DNA of 64,000 bases, taken from contig CM056880.1 of NCBI GenBank assembly GCA_029876055.1, positions 1,054,001 through 1,118,000 on the forward strand. The letters are read 5' to 3'. The stretch comes from Madurella fahalii. Its lineage: Eukaryota > Ascomycota > Sordariomycetes > Sordariales. The translations under genes were made by a program, and so were the position numbers. Below, piece by piece: positions 1-9,895 of this stretch (the first letter of the stretch is position 1; every line of letters begins with the position of its first letter). The notes beneath the pieces were generated by a model, which saw nothing but the letters and a program-made list of their open reading frames with translations, made no database searches and had not been told where the DNA came from.

Positions 1-1
1 C

Positions 2-1678
2 ACTCTCTTGGTAACCCTCATCATGGTGGGCCGTTGGGTGAGCGCCTTGGCTCGTCAAAGGGCGGTAGAGTCTATTTCGGTTCGATCTTTGCAGAGCCCT
101 ACCGCCATCGTGGTGACCGACGATGGGGAAAGGGAGACCGATGCTCGCCTCCTTCAGTTCGGGGATGTCTTTAAAGTCGCCCCTGATTCGAGGATTCCAA
201 CCGACGGCACAATTGTTTCTGGATCATCCGAGGTTAACGAGTCGATGATCACCGGGGAATCCAGACCAGTCGAAAAGCACCCCAAATCTCCTGTTATTGC
301 CGGGTCCGTCAATGGTTCTGGCACATTGTACGTTCGGTTGACGCGGCTTCCCGGCGACAATACGCTAAGCACTATCGCGGAGATGGTCGATGAAGCAAAG
401 CTCTCGAAGCCGAAAATCCAGAACATCGCAGATCGTGTGGCGAGCTACTTTGTGCCTGTCATTGTCGTCTTAGCGATCACCACATTCTGTATCTGGATCG
501 CTGTTGGCGTGAAGGCACGTAACCAACCTGGAAGCGAGGCTACGATTCAGGCGATCACCTACGCGATTACGGTCTTAATTGTATCGTGTCCCTGCGCCAT
601 CGGTCTAGCAACGCCCATGGTCATCGTAATCGCCACTGGCGTCGCCGCCGAACGAGGTGTTATTTTCAAGTCGGCGGAAAGCATCGAACTTGCGTACAAG
701 GCGTCACATGTTGTTTTCGACAAAACTGGCACAATAACCAAGGGCAAGATGACTGTGGCTCAGGAATGGTATGCCGCAAGCGACCAGGACGCCACCAGGT
801 CACTCGTTCTGGGTCTTGTCAGGGATATCAAGCATCCTGTGTCCGCCGCTGTGGAAACGCATCTGAAAACGCTGGGCGTATTACCAGCCCCAGTTTCTGA
901 GCCAAAGACCCTTCCAGGAAAGGGCGTCGAAGGTACCGTGACGGGATCCGGCTCGATCATCCGGGCGGGTAATTGCCGCTGGCTCAACCTCACATCGGAT
1001 CCAGGTGTGCAGTCAACGTTGTCGCAAGGATTAACAGTCTTCTGCGTTACGATCGACGGCTCTGTCGCTGCCATTTTTGGCCTCGAAGATTCCATCCGAC
1101 CCGACGCCGCCTCCACTGTCAATGCCCTACGTGACTCTGGCATATCAGTTCACGTCATCTCCGGTGACGACGATGGCGCCGTACGATCCGTTGCAGGTGA
1201 GCTGAATATCCCCGAGTCGAACGTCCGCTCGCGCTGCACTCCTGCAGACAAGCAAGCGTACATCCAGAGCATTCTCGCCGCTTCTGCGAACGACACCAGC
1301 AGCCGCAAGAAGAACAAAAAGCCGGTTGTCATCTTCTGTGGCGATGGTACCAATGATGCGATTGCTCTAGCTCAGGCTACCATCGGCGTGCACATGAACG
1401 AGGGAGGAACCGATGTCGCCAGCTCCGCAGCTGACATCGTTCTGATGCGCCCCAACCTTGCTGGCATTCTCACCGCCATTACCGTGAGCAGGAAGTCGAT
1501 TCATAGAGTAGCCTTCAACTTTGGCTGGAGCTTTGTATACAATCTCTTGGCCATCCTGCTCGCCGCCGGGGCGTTTGTCAACACGAGAATCCCACCCGAG
1601 TTCGCTGGGTTAGGTGAACTGGTGAGCGTCTTACCTGTCATTGCTGCAGCCACGCTGCTCCGGTGGTCCAGGATCTGA
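2..1678 (+). CDS. P1B-type heavy-metal ATPase, C-terminal part (5' truncated by window edge)
   Basis: An ATP-driven cation pump of the P1B class, which moves Cu or Cd/Zn out of the cytosol. The reading frame is open from the window edge, so the N-terminal metal-binding region and the first membrane helices are missing. Numbered from the TTG at position 8, the visible motifs are TGES (actuator domain, about 82-85), SCPCAIGLATP with the CPC metal-site motif (194-196), the phosphorylated aspartate in DKTGT (238-242), a KHP version of the P1B HP motif (275-277) and GDGTND (445-450), followed by two last hydrophobic segments. The order and spacing match the family. The KHP form and the short tail resemble the fungal PCA1/CrpA branch (copper/cadmium export) more than the Golgi Ccc2 branch, but this is inference. 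It ends at a TGA at 1676-1678. No intron is visible. Confidence 0.93.
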   Translation, partial: TLLVTLIMVGRWVSALARQRAVESISVRSLQSPTAIVVTDDGERETDARLLQFGDVFKVAPDSRIPTDGTIVSGSSEVNESMITGESRPVEKHPKSPVIAGSVNGSGTLYVRLTRLPGDNTLSTIAEMVDEAKLSKPKIQNIADRVASYFVPVIVVLAITTFCIWIAVGVKARNQPGSEATIQAITYAITVLIVSCPCAIGLATPMVIVIATGVAAERGVIFKSAESIELAYKASHVVFDKTGTITKGKMTVAQEWYAASDQDATRSLVLGLVRDIKHPVSAAVETHLKTLGVLPAPVSEPKTLPGKGVEGTVTGSGSIIRAGNCRWLNLTSDPGVQSTLSQGLTVFCVTIDGSVAAIFGLEDSIRPDAASTVNALRDSGISVHVISGDDDGAVRSVAGELNIPESNVRSRCTPADKQAYIQSILAASANDTSSRKKNKKPVVIFCGDGTNDAIALAQATIGVHMNEGGTDVASSAADIVLMRPNLAGILTAITVSRKSIHRVAFNFGWSFVYNLLAILLAAGAFVNTRIPPEFAGLGELVSVLPVIAAATLLRWSRI

Positions 1679-2880
1679 CCGGTTTGCGGCTTGGATGCTT
1701 CTGTTTGAGAGCCCATAGCCAGCCGTGTGGGCTTCAGCTACGTCCCGCAACGTTCGCTTGTTTTCATTCCGGGTTGGTCTTTTGGGTTGTCCGCAGAGCT
1801 CGGATTTCAACATCCATCTCAATATGGTCAGTTTTGTAAAGACGGATCCAACATCTGTCAGCAGTGATTGCTTGTTATTCCAGTGGTGCCAACCGCGTCA
1901 GCTTTGTCTCTTTTACTAGTGCTTAGTGTAATTCAGGGACCTCCGATAAAAACAGCTTCATGTTCCGGTCCGAGTCAAAGATCCTTTCAGTTGGGAAACC
2001 CCCCACACGGAAAACCCATTACATGCGATTACATGCAATAGGGGATATTCATTACCGGGGTCGCTTAGACAGCGGCCCATCCGCGTGACGGCCACAAAGA
2101 GATATTCCCAACTTCACTGCCTCTCTATTAATGTGGTACTTAAATAAGAACATGGCATGTTGCAATCACTGAATAATGGACATAGAAAAGGTTCCTTTCT
2201 AGCGCAGGGTATTGCGGTGACGGAAAATAGTACGAACACCCTGTCAGCCGTGCTCATCTTCTCTACAAGACAACACGCAACCCCTTTCCTTCCTCCTTTT
2301 TTTCCCCTTCTTTTTCCTTTTTGAACAACAACCCTCCAACGCTACATCCATACGTTTCTCCTCTTTCTATGAACAACGCGTCTTCAACCTGCGCTTACCC
2401 CTAAGCCCTCCCGGCAATCGATCTCGCGGTACTGACAGACGGCTAGTAGGAAATGAAGCCTGTAGACGAGTTTGTGTTGGGCTGAAATATGTGCAAGGTG
2501 CCTGTTATCGTGAGTCGGCGCATAAGGTAGTCGAGAGACTCGTTAGGTATATGTGTGGTCGTAGCAGCTGATTGCGGATCCTATAGTTTGGTTAAGGTGT
2601 TCCGGGCATTGGAAATCGCATGCCTACACGGAGAAGAAGTGTATTCTACAAGAGCCGGTATATATTGTACAATACGGTAATGTTAGCCCCAAGACAAGAT
2701 TGGGAGTGATTTCACTCGTGTCACTTAAACATAGGTCATAGGTTATGGCGGGATCTGAGGACTTAGATATGGGTTACTATGGAGATGGGGGCTTACATAG
2801 CACTTCATTACCTCTCTAAGATAGATTGACTGTGAGTAGGGGTTGATCACTGGTTAAGAAAGAGTGAGGGCGGAACGTCA
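1679..2880. other. Intergenic, no gene seen
   Basis: Holds the 3' flanks of the ATPase gene and of the minus-strand gene that follows. There are pyrimidine-rich stretches (about 2280-2340), but no open frame with protein-like composition and no recognisable RNA gene. Confidence 0.5.
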
Positions 2881-3534
2881 TCAGCTCTCTTGGTCGAGTT
2901 GATCCAACAACAGGGACCCCATCGCACCATATGTCGCCTCACGCTCCTCGTTTTCAAACTCTCCCTCAAATACCCAGTCGGGCTGCCGCACTTCAATATG
3001 AACTAGAGCCACTAGGATGTACGCGAAATCGCCACAGAAGACGTAAGGCGAGTTCCCGTCGTCACAGCCCCTGGGCTCCCGGATATGAGGCAGTAGGCTT
3101 TTTGCGCTCTTGTTTCTCCACGCCTGATAATAAACCTGGTGACAAAACCAAGTAATGTGGTCGGTGACGCTCCAACAGCCCTTGTCCCTGCGCTCAAAGT
3201 CGGCGCGGAGACGTGCTACGTTGTCACTGTCGTGAAGGCCCATCTCGATCTCGGTCAGGTTGGGTGTGAACACGGGCTCCTTGAAGTTGCGGCTCGACTG
3301 GAACGGCCGCTCGGTCCGAATGCGCACCGGGTTATGTGCCAGATAGTCGCGTTTGAACTCGCCCCAGAACGGACGAACCTCATCCGACTTGAGCCAGCGA
3401 TGCACTTCGACGCTGCTCCGGAATTCGAGATCCTTCTGCAGCGAACTGATTATGTGTCCAATGCACGTGACGTTGACCCGGTTACCGGGACGGCACGGGT
3501 TAGCGCAGTTAGCCATACACCCGTACCTAGACAT
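2881..3534 (-). CDS. Orphan protein of 217 aa
   Basis: A single uninterrupted frame encoding 217 residues. I do not recognise a domain. Composition is protein-like: a short Cys-containing N-terminus (Cys at about 6, 10, 14 and 24), a Trp/Phe/Arg-rich centre and an acidic C-terminus (FEGEFENEERE). There is no signal peptide and no membrane segment, so a soluble intracellular protein is likely. The start is the first ATG of the frame; a TATA-like region is not obvious. The neighbours are unrelated. It could be a lineage-specific gene, or a terminal exon of a longer gene. Confidence 0.5.
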   Translation of the reverse strand: MSRYGCMANCANPCRPGNRVNVTCIGHIISSLQKDLEFRSSVEVHRWLKSDEVRPFWGEFKRDYLAHNPVRIRTERPFQSSRNFKEPVFTPNLTEIEMGLHDSDNVARLRADFERRDKGCWSVTDHITWFCHQVYYQAWRNKSAKSLLPHIREPRGCDDGNSPYVFCGDFAYILVALVHIEVRQPDWVFEGEFENEEREATYGAMGSLLLDQLDQES

Positions 3535-5192
3535 TGCTGCTGGCTGCAGTTGAGTATTGTTTGGGTTGCGTTTGGGTGGGGCTTTGAAGTCAACGAACGA
3601 TGAAAGAGACGAGGGAGTATATATGAAGGGGTGTTTTAAGTAATTGTATCAACATAGTTACAGCTTTAACCTACCAGTATCCTCATTAGCCACAATGTTC
3701 TCTATACCTAGTTCCTAGTCCACAATACCAGGAAGTTAATTCACTCTCATGCCGCCTGTTCTCATAACAGGGTCAACAAGCCTATATCAATTATTCTAGC
3801 CCCCTAAATGTTTCAGCATGCCATTGACAGCAATAAAGAAACTCGAGTACATTACTAGGACAAATCCTGACCAGTGCTGCTAACTAACTACGGTTGATAA
3901 TTAATAGTAGCGACTTCACAACCTCGCTGTTCTAGCCGGCGCATGTTGTCTTCAATATAGTAAGGTATGGGCTGAGCTTGACCACAGCCCTAGACAGAGC
4001 TTCCCTGGTAACAAAGCCAGGTCCCTAGAGTAGTACTTTGGTGGAACAACAGTATCGGATTGTTACAGCCGTGCCAACGTTTTGATTCTATTGCAGTCAC
4101 TTATAGTCCATTCTCAATCTGCTCCTCCGATTTAGGTTACTACTTTTAGCGCCGCAATCCGGGCTCCGGCACCCGGATCCCCTCCCGCTTCCTCTGACAG
4201 GCTTCCCAGCGTGTCCTGCACAATGCAAATGCCGACCGCCGTCAAATTTTCCGGCGTCAGACGGCTTAAGGTTGCGGCGCCCTTTTGAGCGGGCCACGCC
4301 CGGGTAGGCCCTTGCGTGGCGGTGTCGGAGCTCCTTGTAAGGAGGGTTCTCCCTGCAGAAATCTGCAGTGACTTTCTGCAACAGAGCAAATTTGGGTCAA
4401 CCAAGAACCTCGAAAAACACCAAGGATTATGCGTTCAGACGGGGCTGTGCAGTCGTTCGCGAAGCCTTAATTCCTCGTGCCCCCGCCAGGGGTCTACCCC
4501 CTATCATTGGCTAGCTGCGTGTAATCGTGAGTCTTACCCACCTCTCTCGAGCATCGCACTCTTGGCCAGCCGTCCCTGATCACTACACAATCCATCCAGG
4601 TGGGACCAACAACAAACTCAGGCCGACGCATAGCCCCTCAGGGTTACAATGCCGATCCACCTGATGACAGTAGATTTCCGAGACCAGAGCTGAACCCTAG
4701 GGACCAATGATGAAGCCGTGTTCAGGATGCAAATTTCCTTTGCAGCCCCTCTCACTTGTCCAGACCTGTCACTCCGGCATAGAGTTGAGCCGGCCTTACT
4801 GGCTTGTCCCTCGGCAATGGAGGCAGTGCTGTGTGCTGATTGGCTTCCGAACCCCCATCACGTCTTGGCGAACCCGGCAAGAAACAGGGGTTGGACCAAA
4901 GAAGGACCAGTCGTTAACATTTGTCTCAGCGGCTATTGAGGCGCCTTGTTAGTGGTGCTGGAGTCGTGCTGAGAGAACCTCGCAGAGGGTGAACAAGCCA
5001 CCAAGACCAGCTAGGACTAGTCGCGCACTCCAAGCCCGACATAATTAGACTCGTGGAGGGTGGCGTTTTCAGCCCAGAATGTTAAATAAATAAGGTATGG
5101 CGTGTGCTAGTCCCCCACTCCTATTCCCTTCGGGAGCTGGGACAGACCCTCTAGAGACTCTGTTACGGCAGCCCTAGACATCGACGGCCGCC
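3535..5192. other. Intergenic, TA-rich then mixed, no gene seen
   Basis: Positions 3600-4090 are TA-rich and free of long frames, like a decayed repeat. Positions 4130-4340 are a GC-richer block with short open frames on both strands that I cannot assign. Positions 5150-5192 lead into the next gene. Confidence 0.4.
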
Positions 5193-6773
5193 ATGTCAAT
5201 GACGACAAGACCAGCGATGGGCCGCCTGGCCATCCTCCTGGCGCTCCTGGCGCACCTCCAGCCCGCACTCGCCACGATCTGGTCCGTCACGTCTTACTTC
5301 GTTATCTCGGAAAGCTCAGAAAAGCTGCGCTCTACGTGCACGGAAAGCTGCCGCATGTTTACCTACACCAGCACGCTCACGGTGGCGCCCACAGCGACCC
5401 CGACCGCGTCTCCGATATCTTCTCGGACAAGCATAGACACGTACGATGATGTGGAAGTGGTTTCTCTGTACCTCCCGGGCGGCTCCGTCCCGGAGTCGGA
5501 CATCCTGACAACCGACGACTATTCACCGGGCACTTTCTCCGATTTTGCCATGTCTACCACTTGGACTGCGCCGGCGTCGTGCACGTCGTCCTTTACCATC
5601 ACCACCCACGTCAGCGTCGACGTTCCCTACGACGTCACCCCCTTCCTCAAACCTACCTCGACCAGCACGAGTCTTTATACATACACCGCGCCAGCTTCCA
5701 CTGTCACCTGGTTGACCATGTTCCTGGACCCAACCGATGTCCCGTCGGCTGCTGTAGACCCAGACGATAATTTTGATTATTCCTACTACGTCCGCAACTG
5801 CCGGAACCCCGCCGCTCTCGCTACCGGAGGGGACTTTGGCGGCAGCGGCGACGGCGGCGGCGGCGGCGGCGACTTCACCAGCGGCGACGACTTCAACTTC
5901 AGCGGCGGCGACGAGGACTGGGAGAGCGGGTGGAACGTGTGCTCGGCGCTGACGGGGTGCGTGGGGCTCGCGGTGTGGATCATCGTGGTGGCGACGCTGC
6001 TCCCGACCATCTTCCTGCTGGGCTTCCTCGAATCGTACCTCTGGTTCCGCCGGCTGATGCTGGGCAAGAGCGCGCTGCGCCTGGGCACCGTGTGCTGGTG
6101 CGCCCTCTCGCTGTGGTTCATCCTCCTGACGCGTAAGCAGGCGGCGCGCAGCCCCCAGGACCAGGCCCTGCTGAAGCAGTACTGGGCCACGCTCAGCTTC
6201 GGGACGCGCGTCAAGCTGTGGTTCAAGTGGGGGTTCGCATGGAAGTATCCGGTCGAGTTGTTGGGGAACCCGGACGGGAACAATCCCGCTATCATGGCTG
6301 CTACCATGCCGCCGCCTCCGCCGCCCGGGGGCGATGGCACCCAGTCGATGTATTTGCCCGTGGCCGGCAAGAGCGGCGATGACGGGTCTGAGAAGACGCA
6401 GGTCAGCCACGTTCAGCAACAACCCGGCTTTGCGCCGTACCCACCGGGAGCGTATGGACAGCCTGTTCCGGCACCGGGTCAGCCGTACCCGCCCCCTCCC
6501 CCGGGGTACATGATGCCGATGCAGCCGCCGCAAGCTGCGTATATGGGTCAGCAGCCCGGCCAGCCGATGTACGGTATGCCCGCCACGCCGCCGCCCGGGT
6601 TTAATGGGCAGCAACCGCAGATGTACCCGGGGTATGTGCCGTCGCCTTCGCCAGTGCACACCACTACGACCGATGTAGGCACGGCCCCGTCGACGATGCA
6701 ACCTACTCCGCCTCCAGGGCCGGGCGGGTTTGCACAGCCCCCGCCTGGTCCGTACCAGCAGCAGCAGCACTAG
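5193..6773 (+). CDS. Secretory-pathway membrane protein, Ser/Thr-rich ectodomain and Pro/Gln-rich tail
   Basis: An intronless gene for 526 residues. A signal peptide is visible at 1-27 (hydrophobic core, ending ALA). Residues 30-200 are Ser/Thr/Pro-rich with scattered cysteines, typical of an O-glycosylated cell-surface region. A Gly/Asp-rich spacer (about 211-245) leads to two membrane segments (about 258-280 and 297-313). A basic stretch follows, then a long tail rich in PPPP, QQPG and YPPGY-like repeats (about 370-526). The layout suggests a plasma-membrane protein with an external glycosylated head and a disordered cytoplasmic tail, as in fungal wall-stress sensors, but the second membrane segment differs from WSC-type sensors and I do not assign a family. 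The ATG at 5193 is chosen because it directly precedes the signal peptide; a second ATG three codons later is within it. Confidence 0.75.
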   Translation: MSMTTRPAMGRLAILLALLAHLQPALATIWSVTSYFVISESSEKLRSTCTESCRMFTYTSTLTVAPTATPTASPISSRTSIDTYDDVEVVSLYLPGGSVPESDILTTDDYSPGTFSDFAMSTTWTAPASCTSSFTITTHVSVDVPYDVTPFLKPTSTSTSLYTYTAPASTVTWLTMFLDPTDVPSAAVDPDDNFDYSYYVRNCRNPAALATGGDFGGSGDGGGGGGDFTSGDDFNFSGGDEDWESGWNVCSALTGCVGLAVWIIVVATLLPTIFLLGFLESYLWFRRLMLGKSALRLGTVCWCALSLWFILLTRKQAARSPQDQALLKQYWATLSFGTRVKLWFKWGFAWKYPVELLGNPDGNNPAIMAATMPPPPPPGGDGTQSMYLPVAGKSGDDGSEKTQVSHVQQQPGFAPYPPGAYGQPVPAPGQPYPPPPPGYMMPMQPPQAAYMGQQPGQPMYGMPATPPPGFNGQQPQMYPGYVPSPSPVHTTTTDVGTAPSTMQPTPPPGPGGFAQPPPGPYQQQQH

Positions 6774-7178
6774 ATGAGATGTTTTTAGGCCATCCTTTTC
6801 TCGGCCAGGCGTACACCATGCATGTTTCTTAGCGTTTCTTTACTTCATTGTACATACACATGGCGGCCAGCCGATAGCTGCGGTTCTTTTATTCCTAATT
6901 TTTCTTTCCGACTCAGACTGGAGGACTAGTTTGATATTGCCTAGTAATGGTGACCCGTAGAGAGATTTCATTTTCTTCTACTTATATAGTACGGACCGAG
7001 AATGATACCATCGTGTTTATTTACCCCGATTAGCGCCTCGTCTTGGCTATTGGGATCTACTATTCGAAGTTGTCATGAACCAGAGAAATCACCCCACAAT
7101 CATAGTCTGCAAAGCGTCGTTTGCCCTAGCCGCCTTTGTAAGCGCAACCTCGTAGACTCGATTAGAAGGCAATTTAAC
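6774..7178. other. 3' flanks between convergent genes, no gene seen
   Basis: AT-rich sequence between the ends of two convergent genes. Nothing else is supported. Confidence 0.5.
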
Positions 7179-7865
7179 TTACGAAATTGCCCCAAGAGAG
7201 GTTGGCTTCACGATCACCTCGGAAGCCTTGCAGCTAGTATGTCGTTCCATGTAGATGTCGCCGGGCTTCCAACTCCCGGTTATGGACGATGTTGCCGTGC
7301 AAGCAAGCGCATCCGTCAAGTTGACCGTTGCACCCCCATAGAATAAGATCCTGAGACAAATAGATGTCAACCCTCAGAAACGGTATGAACAACCTTGGTA
7401 TTTCAGGTTCTGCGTTGGGCGTACTTACGAGCCGCCAAACCTCGTGCCCTCGATGCACATCCAGTTCTCGTAAATGCGCAACTGGTCCGAGTCGACAACA
7501 AAAAACCGCACTCTGCCATGGTAGCCGTTGGCCACATGTGTCCTGCAAAACAAACTGGCAGACGCATTGAACGCTCCGGTAGGCGTGGTGGCGTTGCACT
7601 CTGAGACGCCTCCGCTTGCCGGGTTCAGCAGGGTGAAGCTGACCTGGGCCGACTCAGAACCCGGGTCGGACGGAGATAGGGCGAGATAAGACGTCTGGTA
7701 TTCAAAATCATTGATCGTCCAGGAGAAGTTGTCTATCGACCTGTTTGAACAGGCGCTCAACTCACGGCGCCAGCGGTCAGGGACATCTTGAAGGGCGTCA
7801 GGGACTTGCGCCAGGATAAGGAAGGGGAAGACCGCGAGGAGAACATAAGGTATGCTGGTAAACAT
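7179..7865 (-). CDS. Small secreted cysteine-containing protein, 202 aa, two exons
   Basis: Exons are complement 7429-7865 and 7179-7350. The intron (7351-7428) has a GTAAGT donor, a TTGAC branch-like site and a CAG acceptor, and the reading phase is kept (609 nt in total, 202 residues). A signal peptide is visible (hydrophobic run ending ILAQ at about residue 20). The mature part has six cysteines (in SACS, SECN, LFCR, WMCI, LACT and TSCK), several N-glycosylation sequons (NRS, NFS, NAT, NAS) and a beta-rich, Ser/Asn-rich composition. This resembles the many fungal secreted proteins with AA1-like folds, but the family is not certain. Ignoring the intron would truncate the protein after FGGS. 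Confidence 0.7.
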
Positions 7866-8316
7866 CGTTGCGCTGGAATAAGTCTTGCTGGCGGCCGTGT
7901 GTTCCGTAAGTAACTACCTTTTCCATCAATTCCTACATTCAAAGGAGTTTGTGGCCTTTTGACGCTTGTGTCCAGTGAGCCCCCGCTTCAACTTCGCTAT
8001 GCACGCAACCAAAAAGTCGCGACTTGAAGTTGCACCACCCAGGATCGTACATGCAGCTACTGCTACGATGGGTCTGGGTCATGCCCGATTAGAGAGAGAA
8101 CCAGGCCACTGGCGGCCAAAAACATTGAGCAGAGTGGGACTAGTTCTCTCCGGCCGTGGTACGGGATATTTAGCTGACCAGTCAGAATGAGGATGTCTGT
8201 GGCCATGCACCCGGGTTAACTCGGGGTTCACCGGCAAAGTGTTCATGTGGCTATTTTTATCGACACGACGGAACCTTCAGCCCGGATTCCATTTCAGCCA
8301 GACCTACACCAGCCTC
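7866..8316. other. Intergenic, no gene seen
   Basis: Promoter side of the secreted-protein gene ending at 7865 and the 3' flank of the one ending at 8317. No supported feature. Confidence 0.5.
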
Positions 8317-8679
8317 CTAAGGGCACCACGGATCCCCGTTGCACATCCTACAAACCGCAGGCAGCAGATCTCCGCATGGAGCCTCCCCTACTAGATCGCC
8401 CCCTGGCTCCTTGTACATGAAGGTGCAAGAACCGCCTCTCCGTCGAGTTATCCAAAACCTGTCGCCCGGTTCGTCCTTGACAAAGTCGTATACTGCGTCC
8501 GTCGGTGTCGCGGGGACGGGATACATGCCGTAGCCAAGTTCCCGGCAGCGGGCGTAGGCATCATCCCATTCCAAGGGGGTCGGTATCACCACTATGCCGG
8601 TTGTTGTTTGAGCAAGCGCGCCGTTCGCGACGAGGAGGACGGCGATGAGGCGGCCGGCGTGAGTGATTGACGGGAGCAT
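8317..8679 (-). CDS. Small secreted protein with C-type-lectin-like pattern, 120 aa
   Basis: The frame is open further upstream, but the ATG at 8679 is chosen because it begins a clear signal peptide (MLPS..., hydrophobic core, ending ALAQ). The mature part of about 97 residues has the spacing of a compact C-type lectin-like fold: a W-D-D-A...C...L-G-Y-G block, then F-W-I-T-R-R, then C-T-F-M-Y, then A-P-C-G-D-L-L-P-A-V-C-R. The cysteines would pair first with last and the middle two together. A further Cys pair (MCNGDPWC) closes the protein. The calcium-binding WND/EPN motifs of sugar-binding lectins are not evident, so the fold assignment is inference and the ligand is unknown. It lies between two other secreted-protein genes on the same strand. 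Confidence 0.6.
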   Translation of the reverse strand: MLPSITHAGRLIAVLLVANGALAQTTTGIVVIPTPLEWDDAYARCRELGYGMYPVPATPTDAVYDFVKDEPGDRFWITRRRGGSCTFMYKEPGGDLVGEAPCGDLLPAVCRMCNGDPWCP

Positions 8680-9481
8680 TTTGGATTCCTCTATTCCGTA
8701 TGTTCTTGTCTTGTGATATGGGTTCCAAGGTAGATAGTAAAAACGATCTTTTCTTTGATATATTGGGAGTTTTTGCTTCTCTACCATCAAACGAACAAGA
8801 GCATTACAAGGAGAACAAGAAGTGTCTAGGAGAATCACAAGGAATCTATATACCTGAAAACACTGAGAGCTGACAGACTGGTGGCACGTTGCATGCACCG
8901 GCCTGAAATTATCCCGATACCCGGCACTCTTACAGTTACGCAGCGCGCTCAGCCAAACTGCCTTCCCCTGCACGTGGAACCTATTGACATTGGCCGTACA
9001 CACACCGCCAGCTTCATAAAGGAAGGCGCATGGTCTCCGTGGTTGATGCAGGGCTTACGAGACAGCCGCATTTGTGTAAATGCAGTCGCGTACTACTGGG
9101 TGTCTATGGCCACCTCCAACTAACAGTTAACGCAATGTCCTGAAAGGTATTATGTTTAACAACAAGTAATGTATACCAGAAGGTGCCAAATTTGAGAATG
9201 TCAATGGACTAACACGTCGATAGTACTGAGTAGATATCTGCTCGTACTCGCCCTTACACCCGGTCATAGCAACCGCGGTGCTGATCGATTCCGATTCAAG
9301 CACCTAAGTTACGCCTGAAGACCCTTGGTTAGGGCCTGTGCATTCTACCGCTATGTACAGATCACGTCGCTCCCTCTCACCCTTAATTATCATTCCCATC
9401 GTGATAGACGTCCGCTTCGTAAGGAGTGCTCGGACCGGCCGGCCTGCGCACACAAAACGAATACCGCCCCTGGGGGCTCGA
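8680..9481. other. Intergenic, no gene seen
   Basis: Upstream region of the lectin-like gene and 3' flank of the repeat-precursor gene. Open frames here are short and unlike proteins. Confidence 0.5.
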
Positions 9482-9895
9482 TTAATCATCGCCGTTACCG
9501 ACGGGAGGAGACGGCATATTATTATCTCGAATGGCATTATCGCGCGGCGCATGTTGGTCAAAAGGGGCAACCGGCATGTTGTTGTCGGGGGGTGCGACCG
9601 GCGCATGGTTCTCACGTCTGCGAGGCATGTGGCTATCCAAAACCGTAATGTCATCGCCGTCGACGGGGGGTGAAGGCATATGATTATCTCGAATGGTATT
9701 ATCGCGCGGCGCATGCTGGTCAAAGGGCGCGACCGGCATGTTGGTATCGGGGGGTGCAGGCATCGCATTATCGCGGCGCGTAACGTGGTTGTCGAAGGGT
9801 GCGATGTCCACGGGCGGCGCTGGCATTGGGTTCTCGGCTACCGGGAGGGCGGCCGCGGCCGAGACGAGGCATAGGGCAAGGTACTTGAGCTGCAT
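9482..9895 (-). CDS. Secreted repeat protein, candidate Kex2-processed peptide precursor, 137 aa
   Basis: A complete frame of 137 residues. Residues 1-17 form a signal peptide (ending AAALP). The rest is built of repeated blocks: M-P-[AS]-P-P, N-M-P-V-A-P-F-D-Q-H-A-P-R-D-N and I-R-D-N-[HN]-M-P-S-P-P-V. The largest unit is 54 residues (162 bp) and occurs twice almost unchanged. Two clusters of basic residues (VTRR and MPRRR) divide it into three segments, as expected for cleavage by the Golgi protease Kex2. There are no cysteines and no cyclisable Tyr-x-x-Ile core of the ustiloxin type. It could be a peptide precursor (repeat-containing Kex2-processed protein class) or simply a low-complexity wall protein. 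No UstYa-like (DUF3328) or peptidase gene is visible nearby. Confidence 0.7.
   Translation of the reverse strand: MQLKYLALCLVSAAAALPVAENPMPAPPVDIAPFDNHVTRRDNAMPAPPDTNMPVAPFDQHAPRDNTIRDNHMPSPPVDGDDITVLDSHMPRRRENHAPVAPPDNNMPVAPFDQHAPRDNAIRDNNMPSPPVGNGDD
9500..9768. repeat. Tandem 162-bp period inside the precursor gene
   Basis: The block starting near 9500 recurs near 9662. Most of about 105 bp is identical, and the period is exactly 54 codons, so the duplication kept the reading frame. Confidence 0.85.

Noticed and set aside
5523..6770. A 415-codon minus-strand open frame
   Set aside because: It is antisense to the membrane-protein gene, is Arg/His-rich without domains, and is produced by the high GC of the sense codons.
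9482..9895. Ustiloxin-type RiPP cluster
   Set aside because: No UstYa/DUF3328, tyrosinase or methyltransferase gene within the window, and the repeat cores lack the usual Tyr-x-x-Ile motif.
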